Below are positions 25,750-33,682 of a DNA stretch of 64,000 bases, piece after piece (position 1 is the stretch's first letter; each line of letters starts with the position of its first letter). The notes beneath the pieces are model-generated. The model made no database searches. It was given only the letters and a program-made list of their open reading frames with translations, and was not told where the DNA came from. This DNA comes from CBDCMJ01 sp965218875. GTDB lineage: Bacteria; Chloroflexota; Dehalococcoidia; Lucifugimonadales; UBA3495. The translations under genes and the position numbers were made by a program. The stretch lies in contig OZ244707.1 of the NCBI GenBank assembly GCA_965218875.1, positions 1,984,001 to 2,048,000 of the forward strand. Reading direction: 5' to 3'.

Positions 25750-27009
25750 CTAACAGGCGGTCTTGGCATTGGGCACAGACAGGGAAGAAGCAACGGGGAA
25801 CCTGAATTCTGCGCGTATGGCGTTCACCAACGGCCAATAGTCATTTTCGAAGAAATCCGTGATGACCTGCTTGATCTGTGGCTGGGCTTTCTCGTAATCG
25901 GGCTGAGGTGAGCCTGCCTTTCCGAGAAGGGGCTTGCTGTACACGGTATGCCACGTCTTACTTAGATTCCGTGAGCGACGCGTGGCGACGCCGGGCACTC
26001 CATTACTTTGGACGAGGTCGTAAAGCCGCTTGCGCGTCTCCTGTGGCCCAGGCCCTATATTCAGAACGAGCCTCCTCTCGCGGTACTTGATTTCGAACAA
26101 AAGGATACGGCCCGATTCCGTCCAGCCTGTTCCGTTCTTGAGTTCAGGTATCTCGTCAAGGTCCGGGGCGTAGAACCGATGATACCACTTGCTGTTGAAA
26201 TCCGTTTGTAAAAGGGGAGCATACTGCTCCACCGCTGTATCAATGACATCCCAGCCCTTGGCCTCCAAGGCAGGCTTGGCGTTGATGATGAGGTCAATGG
26301 CAGCCCGATGGTTGTTGTATATCTGCAGAGCCAACTCATCGATATTATCGGTGGTCTCCAACACATGCCTCCGTAAGGTACGGGCGTACTGCTCCAGGAA
26401 ACCAGCGACGCTGGTGCTGATGGTCGAGCCGCGCGTCCGCAATGTCCGATCAATGAGAGTGGCAACCCGCCCATAGTCGAAGGGCACGTAACGTTCGGCA
26501 TCATCCTCGGCTTCCGGCTCCATACCATCGGGCGTCAGGAGTATTGGAAACGGATTGAGACCTTCATACTCGCGTTCGACCTCTTCCAGGTAGCGGCGGA
26601 GTTGGCCAGAGTGCTCGCTGGCCCCAATCTTGTTCTCGATGAGGCAGACGAACTCATCAGTCTCGTCTATCAACATGATGTCTATGTTATGGCGCTCGGT
26701 GGCGACCTCGATGTTGCTAAGCTTCCAGCCGTCCACGTCGAGCGGTGTAACGTCCGCGATTCCTCGCGCGCTCGCCGCCGCCTCTGAGAGAAATCTACGG
26801 AGAAAGTAGTCCCGCAATCCGTGTGAGCCAAGAGGGTCAAGGAGCCACGCAAGGAGCGCCGAATGTTGGAGTTCCCTCCGCTCGATCTTGAGCACATCAA
26901 ACAGGTTGAATTCCGCTAGAAGGTCCTCTAGCCGCTCCAAGTCCCTGTCCAAGACCAGTGCTTGTAGTGCCTCTTCGGGTGACCCAGTGGCGGGAAGGCC
27001 GTTGGTCAT
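25750..27009 (-). CDS. PD-(D/E)XK nuclease superfamily protein
   Basis: A 419-residue protein whose N terminus has the HSALLAWLLDPLGSHGLRDY box, followed by a restriction-like core. The Asp is in NIDIMLIDETDEFVCLIENK, where the run ends in the E-N-K catalytic pair, then IGASEHSGQLRRYLEEVE with the conserved Gln. Proteins of this PDDEXK_4-like group are usually single accessory genes with possible defence roles. GC content and codon use are clearly lower than in the flanking core genes, suggesting transfer. No partner gene is next to it. The target is unknown. Confidence 0.75.
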   Translation of the reverse strand: MTNGLPATGSPEEALQALVLDRDLERLEDLLAEFNLFDVLKIERRELQHSALLAWLLDPLGSHGLRDYFLRRFLSEAAASARGIADVTPLDVDGWKLSNIEVATERHNIDIMLIDETDEFVCLIENKIGASEHSGQLRRYLEEVEREYEGLNPFPILLTPDGMEPEAEDDAERYVPFDYGRVATLIDRTLRTRGSTISTSVAGFLEQYARTLRRHVLETTDNIDELALQIYNNHRAAIDLIINAKPALEAKGWDVIDTAVEQYAPLLQTDFNSKWYHRFYAPDLDEIPELKNGTGWTESGRILLFEIKYRERRLVLNIGPGPQETRKRLYDLVQSNGVPGVATRRSRNLSKTWHTVYSKPLLGKAGSPQPDYEKAQPQIKQVITDFFENDYWPLVNAIRAEFRFPVASSLSVPNAKTAC

Positions 27010-27054
27010 TCCACTCCCCTTAACCGGGGCTTCCCGTCTGTTCAGTCGTCAAGC

Positions 27055-27270
27055 TCAGACGGGACCCGGAACGAGATAACGACATCGTAATCTGGTTCTG
27101 CAAAGCCGGTCAATCTCCGTGTCTTCCAATACGCGATGCAAACTCCGGTTGTAAACCACCCTCGGCGGATAGTCACCCAGGCCGCTGCCGCACTGCTGCC
27201 AGGCCACGCCTTTATAGGCTCTGGCCAGCAGATCTCCCTCGGTGGCTACGGATATGGCACGGTGCTCCAT
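27055..27270 (-). CDS. Possible small protein or gene fragment (71 aa)
   Basis: From ATG 27270 the frame reads MEHRAISVATEGDLLARAYK and continues with fairly protein-like composition to 27055. The open frame extends to 27345. It lies upstream of the nuclease gene on the same strand, in the otherwise empty 27010-27460 gap. I recognise no family, and it could be the remains of a larger gene. Confidence 0.25.
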   Translation of the reverse strand: MEHRAISVATEGDLLARAYKGVAWQQCGSGLGDYPPRVVYNRSLHRVLEDTEIDRLCRTRLRCRYLVPGPV

Positions 27271-27460
27271 CGGGTGGCCCACTGTTTGGACACCGGGGAC
27301 TCCCGCAGGAAGGCTTCCCCCACTCGACCATCGCCCCGGCGTCAATGCCCTGTCCCTTGGGGAAGTACCGGCGCTGGGGGGAGGACACGATACGCAGCGT
27401 AAGACCGGCGCCCGGCTTTCCTTAGCAGGCGGCCCCAGTCCCCATCCGCCTCGGTCCGAT

Positions 27461-28552
27461 TTAGGGAAACATGATGACCGAGCGAAGGGTCTCGCCCCTC
27501 TCCATTGCCTCGAAGGCGGCCTCGGCGTCTTCCAGGGCGATTTCCCTGGACACCAATCGGTCCAGGTCCAGCTCGCCGCTGCGGTACCAGTTGGCCAGCA
27601 GGGGAAAATCCCGGGACGGCAGGCAGTCGCCGTACCAACTCACCCGCAGCGCGCCGCCAAGGCCGAAGAACTGCAACATGGGCAGTTCCATGGTCATGGC
27701 CGGGTCCGGGACGCCGATGAGGGTGCAGGTCCCGGCCAGGTCTCGGGACCACAGGGCCTGAAGCAGCGTTTGGGGAGACCCCACGGCCTCGAAGGAGTAA
27801 TCGACGCCGTTGCCGCCGGTGAGGCCTTTGATGGCTTCCACCGGGTCGGTCTTGCTCGCGTCCACCAGGTCGGTGGCGCCGAACTCCCGGGCCCAGTCCA
27901 GCTTGTTTTGGGCGATGTCCACGGCGATGATCTTCCCGGCCCTGGCCAGCCTGGCCCCCATGATGACGCTGCAGCCCACGCCGCCGCAGCCGTACACTGC
28001 GACGGTGCTTCCCCGGCGCACCGCGGCCGTGTAAAGGGCCGCTCCCACCCCGGTCATGACGCCGCAGCCGATGAGACTTGCCTGGGCCGGGGGGCAGTCG
28101 GCGGGGACCGGGATTGCCTGTTTGGCGGCCACCACGGTGTGAGTGCAAAAAGTGCCGATCCCAAGGGCGGGACTCAAGGGAGCGTTGTCTGCTTTGGCGG
28201 ACATTCGCGGCTGGGCATTCAGGCTGGCTGAGCACAGATTGGGCTGTCCCAGCTGGCAAAACCGGCAGCGCTCGCAGGGCGCGCGCCAGGCCAGCACCAC
28301 GTAGTCTCCCACCGCCGGCGTGGTTACCCCGTCTCCCACCGCCTCGACGATGCCCGATCCCTCGTGCCCCAGCAGGTAGGGAAAATCGTTCCCAATCTTT
28401 CCCTGCTTGTACAGCAGGTCGGTGTGGCAGACGCCGCTGGCCTGAATCCGCACCAGGACCTCACCGGGCCCGGGGGCCTCGATGAGGATCTCTTCGGGCC
28501 GCGCCGGCTCCCCGGCCCGCCGGGAAAGGACTCCCATTCCGGTTATGGTCAT
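27461..28552 (-). CDS. Zinc-dependent alcohol dehydrogenase (class III / mycothiol-FDH-like)
   Basis: A medium-chain dehydrogenase of about 363 residues. Catalytic zinc ligands are the Cys of ASGVCHTDLLYKQG, the HE of LLGHEGSGIVEAVGDGV and a Cys in LIGCGVMTGVGAAL. The structural zinc lobe is PCERCRFCQLGQPNLC. The Rossmann motif is VYGCGGVGCSV, so it binds NAD(P). Overall it is closest to S-(hydroxymethyl)glutathione or mycothiol dehydrogenases, suggesting aldehyde or formaldehyde oxidation, but the substrate is not fixed. I choose ATG 28552 because AGGTGAG lies just upstream; a GTG at 28561 is also in frame. Confidence 0.87.
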   Translation of the reverse strand: MTITGMGVLSRRAGEPARPEEILIEAPGPGEVLVRIQASGVCHTDLLYKQGKIGNDFPYLLGHEGSGIVEAVGDGVTTPAVGDYVVLAWRAPCERCRFCQLGQPNLCSASLNAQPRMSAKADNAPLSPALGIGTFCTHTVVAAKQAIPVPADCPPAQASLIGCGVMTGVGAALYTAAVRRGSTVAVYGCGGVGCSVIMGARLARAGKIIAVDIAQNKLDWAREFGATDLVDASKTDPVEAIKGLTGGNGVDYSFEAVGSPQTLLQALWSRDLAGTCTLIGVPDPAMTMELPMLQFFGLGGALRVSWYGDCLPSRDFPLLANWYRSGELDLDRLVSREIALEDAEAAFEAMERGETLRSVIMFP

Positions 28553-28626
28553 CGCTCTCACCTAGTTAGAGTCTGGGCAACATATTACCACGGCTCGACC
28601 GCGGCGGCGGCGCCCGCCAGACGGGC

Positions 28627-28852
28627 AGGGTCATTCAATTGTGACCCCGGAAGGAGGCGGCAACCACCGCCTCCCGGTCATCCCGAACCCGGCTTCCCGG
28701 TCATTTCGAACCCGGCTTCTCTGTCATTCCGAACCCGTCGGAAGCGGGTGAGGAATCCCAAGCCGCTATCAAGAGCTAAGGTGAGCTGACCAAAGGCATT
28801 TTGGATTCCTCCCTGCACTCGGAATGGCATTTGCCAACAATTAATTGACCCT
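28627..28852. mobile_element. MITE-like element, family A, copy 1
   Basis: A 226-bp non-coding element with terminal repeats agggtcattcaattgt (28627-28642) and acaattaattgaccct (28837-28852). The interior contains the dispersed phrase of the type cattccgaacccgtcggaagcgggtgaggaatc. The element at 33361 is a close relative in inverted orientation. Flanks carry only a decayed duplication (agacgggc against agtcgggc), suggesting an older insertion. Confidence 0.65.
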
Positions 28853-28988
28853 GGGAAGTCGGGCCGCGCCGGTCCCGCCGGGAGACAATCCAGGAGACAA
28901 CTAAGGAGGCCTGCCCCTATTCTCGGCGTGGTTGTTCCCTCGGCGCGGGGCTGATAGCATGGGCGTAACAACGGACAAGGAGAGTGCC

Positions 28989-29780
28989 ATGGACCTGGGT
29001 CTACAGGGCCGGGTGGCGGTGATCGGGGGCGCCAGCAAGGGTTTGGGCAAAGCGTGCGCCCTGTCATTGGCGCAGGAAGGGGCCGGAGTGGCCATCTGCA
29101 GCCGCAGCGAGGGTGACTTGGCGGCGGCCGCCGAGGAAATCCGGTCCTTGACCGGCGCGGAGGTGCTGCCGGTGCCGGGAGACCTCTCCCGGCTGGAGGA
29201 CATACGGGACCTGATAAGCCGCGCCGCCGGCCACTTCGGCAGGCTGGACGTGGTGGTGTGCAACTCCGGAGGCCCGCCGGAAGGACGCGCCGTGGACACC
29301 GACGATGAGACCTGGGACCGGGCTATACAGATGGCCCTGACCTTCTTCATCCGCATGGGACGGGAGTCGATACCCCACTTGAGGAGTCAGGGGTGGGGAA
29401 GGATCGTCAACATCCTCGCCAGTACCGTCTATCAGCCCATCGACAACCTGGTTACGTCCGGGGTGACGCGCCTGGGAGCCGTCGCCTTTGCCAAGAGCCT
29501 GTCCGACGAGGTGGGCCGGGACAACATCCTGGTCAACAACGTGGCTCCGGGTTTCCTGCTGACCGACCGTATGGTGGGACTGTTCGAGACCCGGGCCAGG
29601 GAGACGGGCGGGTCCACGGAAGCCCTGCTCCAAGCCCGCGCCTCCTCTATTCCCCTGGGACGATTTGGCCGGCCGGAGGAGTTGGCCGACCTGGTGACTT
29701 TCCTGTGCTCGGAGAAGAACAGCTACGTCACCGGCACCACTATCCTGGTCGATGGCGGGGTCGTCCGCTCGGTGCTATGA
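28989..29780 (+). CDS. Atypical short-chain dehydrogenase/reductase
   Basis: A 263-residue Rossmann-fold SDR. The cofactor motif is GGASKGLGKACAL at the N terminus, NSGGPPEG is a variant of the NAG box, and NVLVN-like NILVNNVAPGF is near the C terminus. In the active-site region (STVYQPIDNLVTSGVTRLG) the usual YxxxK is absent: the position reads S-G-V-T-R. This fits a divergent SDR branch. Whether it is catalytic in the classical way is doubtful. The ATG at 28989 has AAGGAGAG before it; the longer frame to 28932 is unlikely. Confidence 0.85.
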   Translation: MDLGLQGRVAVIGGASKGLGKACALSLAQEGAGVAICSRSEGDLAAAAEEIRSLTGAEVLPVPGDLSRLEDIRDLISRAAGHFGRLDVVVCNSGGPPEGRAVDTDDETWDRAIQMALTFFIRMGRESIPHLRSQGWGRIVNILASTVYQPIDNLVTSGVTRLGAVAFAKSLSDEVGRDNILVNNVAPGFLLTDRMVGLFETRARETGGSTEALLQARASSIPLGRFGRPEELADLVTFLCSEKNSYVTGTTILVDGGVVRSVL

Positions 29781-29802
29781 CGCTCCCCCGGTCAATTCCC
29801 GG

Positions 29803-30111
29803 TCAATTCTTGGAGATGACCGATCCGATGCCCTGGGTTTGCTCGCTGACCAGGAACGCGGCCGTGTCTCTGCCGTAGGGGGTTTCTAGCTCCGCGTCGA
29901 ACCTCTGGCCCCCGATGCTCCCGATCAGTTCATACTTTACGTCGGTGTGCAGCGTGCCCTCGAAGCCGGGGCGTTTGATGGTCCGTTCCCCCTCTCCAGA
30001 TAGGTACATTTCGACCGCCTGGATCATCAGGTCTTTGACCTGCTCTTGGCCGATGTTGGAAGCAGACCGCAAGAAGACGTATCCCCAGCGCATTCCCATG
30101 TGTTCCAGCAT
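29803..30111 (-). CDS. Hypothetical protein (102 aa)
   Basis: A soluble 102-residue protein (starts MLEHMGMRWGYVFLRS) with mixed alpha/beta character and no membrane segment. Composition and low stop density in one frame support coding. The start is ATG 30111; the MITE-like element at 30139 begins 28 bp upstream and may have replaced its original promoter. It is convergent with the SDR gene with a 22-bp gap. I recognise no domain. Confidence 0.5.
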   Translation of the reverse strand: MLEHMGMRWGYVFLRSASNIGQEQVKDLMIQAVEMYLSGEGERTIKRPGFEGTLHTDVKYELIGSIGGQRFDAELETPYGRDTAAFLVSEQTQGIGSVISKN

Positions 30112-30138
30112 AGTTCGGTGTTACTCGCGTTTGATGGC

Positions 30139-30504
30139 AGGGTCATTCAATTGTCGGCCTATAAACCTTGTCATTGTTATGAAAATAGACGGGCGAGGAG
30201 GCCCGGGCATGACAGGGAGGGGCTAGAGCCGCCCGCCCGCCCCATTACTGTGATTCCGCTGGAGCACCCACCCCGGTCATTCCGCGGCCGCGAAGCGGCG
30301 AGGAATCTAAAAAGCATAGCTGGAAGCCCCGGTCGCGGGTGATGGGCCGCTCGGCGCTCCCTCATTTTCATCCGCATACGTGGCTTTCACAAGGCCATTG
30401 GCAATTCTGAGCGTAGCGAAGAATCTCAACTACAGCCGAGAGACCCTTCACTTCGTTCAGCGTGACAACTAAAAGACCCTGCAGGGTGACAACTAGAAGC
30501 CCCT
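30139..30504. mobile_element. MITE-like element, family A, copy 2, with 12-bp target duplication
   Basis: The element starts agggtcattcaattgtc and ends with the complement of a diverged repeat (aggggcttctagttgtc). It is flanked by a perfect 12-bp direct repeat gcgtttgatggc at 30127-30138 and 30505-30516. Inside are dispersed phrases such as cattccgcggccgcgaagcggcgaggaatct. It carries no gene. The terminus matches copies at 28627 and 33361. Confidence 0.7.
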
Positions 30505-30547
30505 GCGTTTGATGGCGACTGCCTTGACGGGGCCGCCGGTCCCGCCC

Positions 30548-32284
30548 TCAGGCGCCGTTATGGGCTTCCGGCATGAGCGGGTCGCACAAGCACAGGGCTT
30601 CGCCGCCGCCCAGCATGGCCAAATTCTCCAGGGAATAACCTAGCAGCGAAACGGGGTCCGGCAGCGGCGGGTGAGACTGCTCCCGGCTCATGGGTATCTC
30701 ATAGACCGGCGCTCTCGGGTGCAGCCCCGCCAGTTCCCGCGCCTTCGCCAGCGCGTCCTCCAGGCCGCCCAAGTGGTCCACCAGCCCGCGCTCCCTGGCC
30801 TGCCGCCCGGTCCACACCCGCCCTCCGGCTACGGCGTCGGCCTCCTCGCGGGACATCTTCCGGCTCGCGGCGACCCGGTCTAGGAAAACCTCGTAGACCC
30901 GCTGGATGTCTTCGGTGACGCTTTCCCTCTCCTTATCGGTGTAGGGCCTTTCCCCGGAGTCGAAGTCGGCCTGCTGGCCGCGGTATATCGACTCCCGGCG
31001 AAAAAGAAGCTTGTCCCACAGCGAGGCGGTGACGAACTTGCCCGCCAGGACTCCTATCGAGCCGGTCAGGGTGCCCGGCTGGGCCGAAATCCACTGGGCC
31101 GGGGTGCAGACGTAGTAGCCGCCGGATGCGGCCACCGGGCCCATGGCGGCGACCAAGGGCTTCTTGGCGGCCAGCTTCTCCAGGGCCGCGGCCATGGACT
31201 CCGACGCTGACGCCGAACCCCCCTCGGAGTTGACGTACAGCACCACGGCGGCCACCCTCCGGTCCATCAAGGCAGCCCGCGCCTGTTGCACCACCGTGAT
31301 GTCACCGGCGCGGGGGTTGAACACCAGGGGAATGGGCAGCGGGGGCCTTCCCGGCGGGCGCTGGCTCCGGCCGTTGACGATGACCCCCTCGACCCGTATC
31401 AGCGCGACGTACCGCCCGGGAAAGGCCGGGGACGGCCGCAGCACCCGCCGCCGAGCCGTGTTCCAGTGGGCCAGCCGGGCGGGCCTGCCCCCGGCGGCCA
31501 GGTGAGCCGGCAGGTCCTCCTCGCTGACCAATCCGTCCACGACTCCGGCTCCCAGCGCCTGCAGGTCGGTATAAGGCGCGCCGTTCACCAGGTCCCTGGC
31601 GGCGGCGGCTTCGAGGTTGCGGCCGGAGGCAATCGCCTGAACGAAATCGTCGTAGTAGCTGTCCATCAGCCAGTTGGACATCTCCCTTACCTCGTCGGAC
31701 ATGCCGGACCGGGTAAGTGGGTCGGCGGCGGACTTGTAGGGGCTGATTTGAACGAAGTCGGCCTTCACGCCGGCCCGTTCCAGGGCATCGGCCAGGAACA
31801 CGAAGCTGACCCGAGGCCCCCGGGGGGAGGCGCTGCCGCCGTTTTGCAGCAAGATCTCGCCGGCCGCGGCCGCCACGTAATACCTAGCGTTGTCGTAGCT
31901 CGACGACCAAGCGACAACCCGCTTTCCCGAAGAGCCCAGTTGGAGGACGAGGTCTCGCAAGGTTTGGGCCTGGGCTACGGGGAGGTTCAAGCCTCGTATG
32001 TTCAGGACGACGCCTTTGATGCGAGGGTCTTGCCGTATGGCGTGAAACTGCTCTCCCAGTTCCCGGAGGCTTAACGCGGCGCCGGGAAACAACCGCCGCT
32101 GGAGAAACCCCGGCCTGGGGGACGGCAATTCCGGATAGGCGCCCTCCAGGGTGAATACAACGTAGTCGGGGGGCCTCTTCAACCGGCGCCGGAGGTTCCC
32201 CAGGAAACGGAGCGCCTGCAACAGGGCTGTCACCGGCCAGGCTGCTAACACTAGCCACCTCCTCCCCGTCCGGCCCTCGGCCAT
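30548..32284 (-). CDS. sppA: Signal peptide peptidase SppA (67K type)
   Basis: A tandem-domain serine/lysine protease of about 578 residues, anchored by an N-terminal membrane helix (LVLAAWPVTALLQALRFL), that degrades cleaved signal peptides. The catalytic Lys is in VQISPYKSAADPLTRSG of the N-terminal half, and the catalytic Ser is in VLYVNSEGGSASASESM of the C-terminal half. The VAAMGPVAASGGYYV and LTGSIGVLAGKF strands are typical. I prefer ATG 32284, just before the membrane helix; the frame reaches a TTG at 32329. Upstream 32285-32465 holds nothing evident. Confidence 0.9.
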   Translation of the reverse strand: MAEGRTGRRWLVLAAWPVTALLQALRFLGNLRRRLKRPPDYVVFTLEGAYPELPSPRPGFLQRRLFPGAALSLRELGEQFHAIRQDPRIKGVVLNIRGLNLPVAQAQTLRDLVLQLGSSGKRVVAWSSSYDNARYYVAAAAGEILLQNGGSASPRGPRVSFVFLADALERAGVKADFVQISPYKSAADPLTRSGMSDEVREMSNWLMDSYYDDFVQAIASGRNLEAAAARDLVNGAPYTDLQALGAGVVDGLVSEEDLPAHLAAGGRPARLAHWNTARRRVLRPSPAFPGRYVALIRVEGVIVNGRSQRPPGRPPLPIPLVFNPRAGDITVVQQARAALMDRRVAAVVLYVNSEGGSASASESMAAALEKLAAKKPLVAAMGPVAASGGYYVCTPAQWISAQPGTLTGSIGVLAGKFVTASLWDKLLFRRESIYRGQQADFDSGERPYTDKERESVTEDIQRVYEVFLDRVAASRKMSREEADAVAGGRVWTGRQARERGLVDHLGGLEDALAKARELAGLHPRAPVYEIPMSREQSHPPLPDPVSLLGYSLENLAMLGGGEALCLCDPLMPEAHNGA

Positions 32285-32465
32285 CCCCGCAAGTAGGCTT
32301 GTCCCCTGCGGCGGCTCCCGGCTAACCAAGAGACGCGGAGGACGCTTCCGAAGAGAGGGCTTGACGCTGCGGTTGGGCCCTTGCGAAAGGCAAGCGCCTC
32401 AGAACCGCCGTGCGCCCGCACTGCCCGCGCCCTGAGCCGCCGTTGCGCCGCTGCTGGGAATATCG

Positions 32466-33194
32466 CTAGGCCCTCAGGTGCCGGTCGAACCAGGCCATGG
32501 CCTTGGCCCAAGCGTCCTCGGCGGCCTCCGGCCGGTAGCTGCTCCGGGCATTGCAGTTGAAGCCGTGGCCGCAGCCGGGGTACATGTGGAACTCGTAGGT
32601 CTTCCCGTGCCTCTCCAACTCGGCCCCGATGGCGGCTACGTCGGCGGGAGTTGGGTTGGCGTCATCCTCTCCGAACAGGCCCAGCACCGGGCAGCCTATG
32701 CCGGGTGTCTGATCCAAGGGGGAAGGACCGTCCGAGCCCAGGGGCGCCAGGATCCGGCCCCCGTAGTACACCACCGACGCCTTGAGGTCCGAGATGTTGC
32801 AGGCCGCCAGGTAGGAAACCCGGCCGCCGAAACAGAACCCCACTATGCCGATGCGGTCCGCTTCCACGAAAGGTTGGCTCTTGAGGTAGTCCACCGCGGC
32901 CTGCACGTCGGCCAAGATGTTGGCGTCGGTGCAGCGGGTCATTCTTCCGATGGCGGTGTCCAACTCTTCGTGAAGGCCCATGGTCATTTGGCCCTCGCGG
33001 TGAAACATGGCGGGAGCCAGACCCACCAGGCCCTGGCCGGGAAGCCGGTCGGTGACGTGCTGGATGTGAGAGTTGACCCCCCAGATCTCCTGAATGACGA
33101 TCACTGCGGGGTATCTTCCCTCCGCCTCCGGTTGGGCCAGATAACCCTCCATGGCGTCGCCGTCGACACTCATATGTACCCAACGGGCCGGCAT
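32466..33194 (-). CDS. Dienelactone hydrolase family protein
   Basis: A 242-residue alpha/beta hydrolase. The triad is Cys in GIVGFCFGGRVSYLA, Asp in LGLFGEDDANPTP, and His in YPGCGHGFNCNAR. This Cys nucleophile and the VIVIQEIWGVNSHIQHV strand are diagnostic of dienelactone hydrolase (carboxymethylenebutenolidase) relatives. Without a chlorocatechol pathway nearby the substrate is unknown. ATG 33194 has GGAGGTGA eight bases upstream and is better than the frame-opening ATG at 33212. Confidence 0.88.
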   Translation of the reverse strand: MPARWVHMSVDGDAMEGYLAQPEAEGRYPAVIVIQEIWGVNSHIQHVTDRLPGQGLVGLAPAMFHREGQMTMGLHEELDTAIGRMTRCTDANILADVQAAVDYLKSQPFVEADRIGIVGFCFGGRVSYLAACNISDLKASVVYYGGRILAPLGSDGPSPLDQTPGIGCPVLGLFGEDDANPTPADVAAIGAELERHGKTYEFHMYPGCGHGFNCNARSSYRPEAAEDAWAKAMAWFDRHLRA

Positions 33195-33360
33195 GGCTTC
33201 ACCTCCTGCCAAGTATAGACGCCGGTTGGCGTTCCAAAGGCGCTTTTGGTGGGCAACATTTTATCACGCGAATCAACCTGGCGGCTGAGCAGGGCGCGCC
33301 CCATCTGCCCGAGGGCTTTGGTTTTCCCGTCGCGCCGGGCGCACTCCCCTCATCTGCCGG

Positions 33361-33563
33361 CAGGGTCATTTAATTGTTAGCGAATGTCATTCCGAGTGCA
33401 GCGAGGAATCTAAGGCTCCTCTGGTCAACTCACCTTGACTCCTAATAGCGGCTTGAGATTTCTCACTCGCGTCCGACGGGTTCGGAATGACAGGGAAGGC
33501 GAGTCCGGAATGACGTGGTGGCGGTGGCTGCTGCGCCCTCACAAGGTGACAATTGAATCGCCT
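33361..33563. mobile_element. MITE-like element, family A, copy 3, with 12-13-bp target duplication
   Basis: About 203 bp, starting (c)agggtcatttaattgt and ending with the complement of aggcgattcaattgtc. The flanks are the direct repeats cctcatctgccgg at 33348-33360 and 33564-33576. Read on the minus strand its interior matches the 28627 copy closely. No gene is inside. It lies between the dienelactone hydrolase and accDA promoters. Confidence 0.7.
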
Positions 33564-33682
33564 CCTCATCTGCCGGTAACGCGTTTTAATTTGGGGCGGT
33601 GGCCTGTATGATAGGCACATAGGAGCGGTTTCGAGGGCAGGCCCACGGGAGGAGTCCGCCCCACGTCGCCGGAGGTGTGGAG

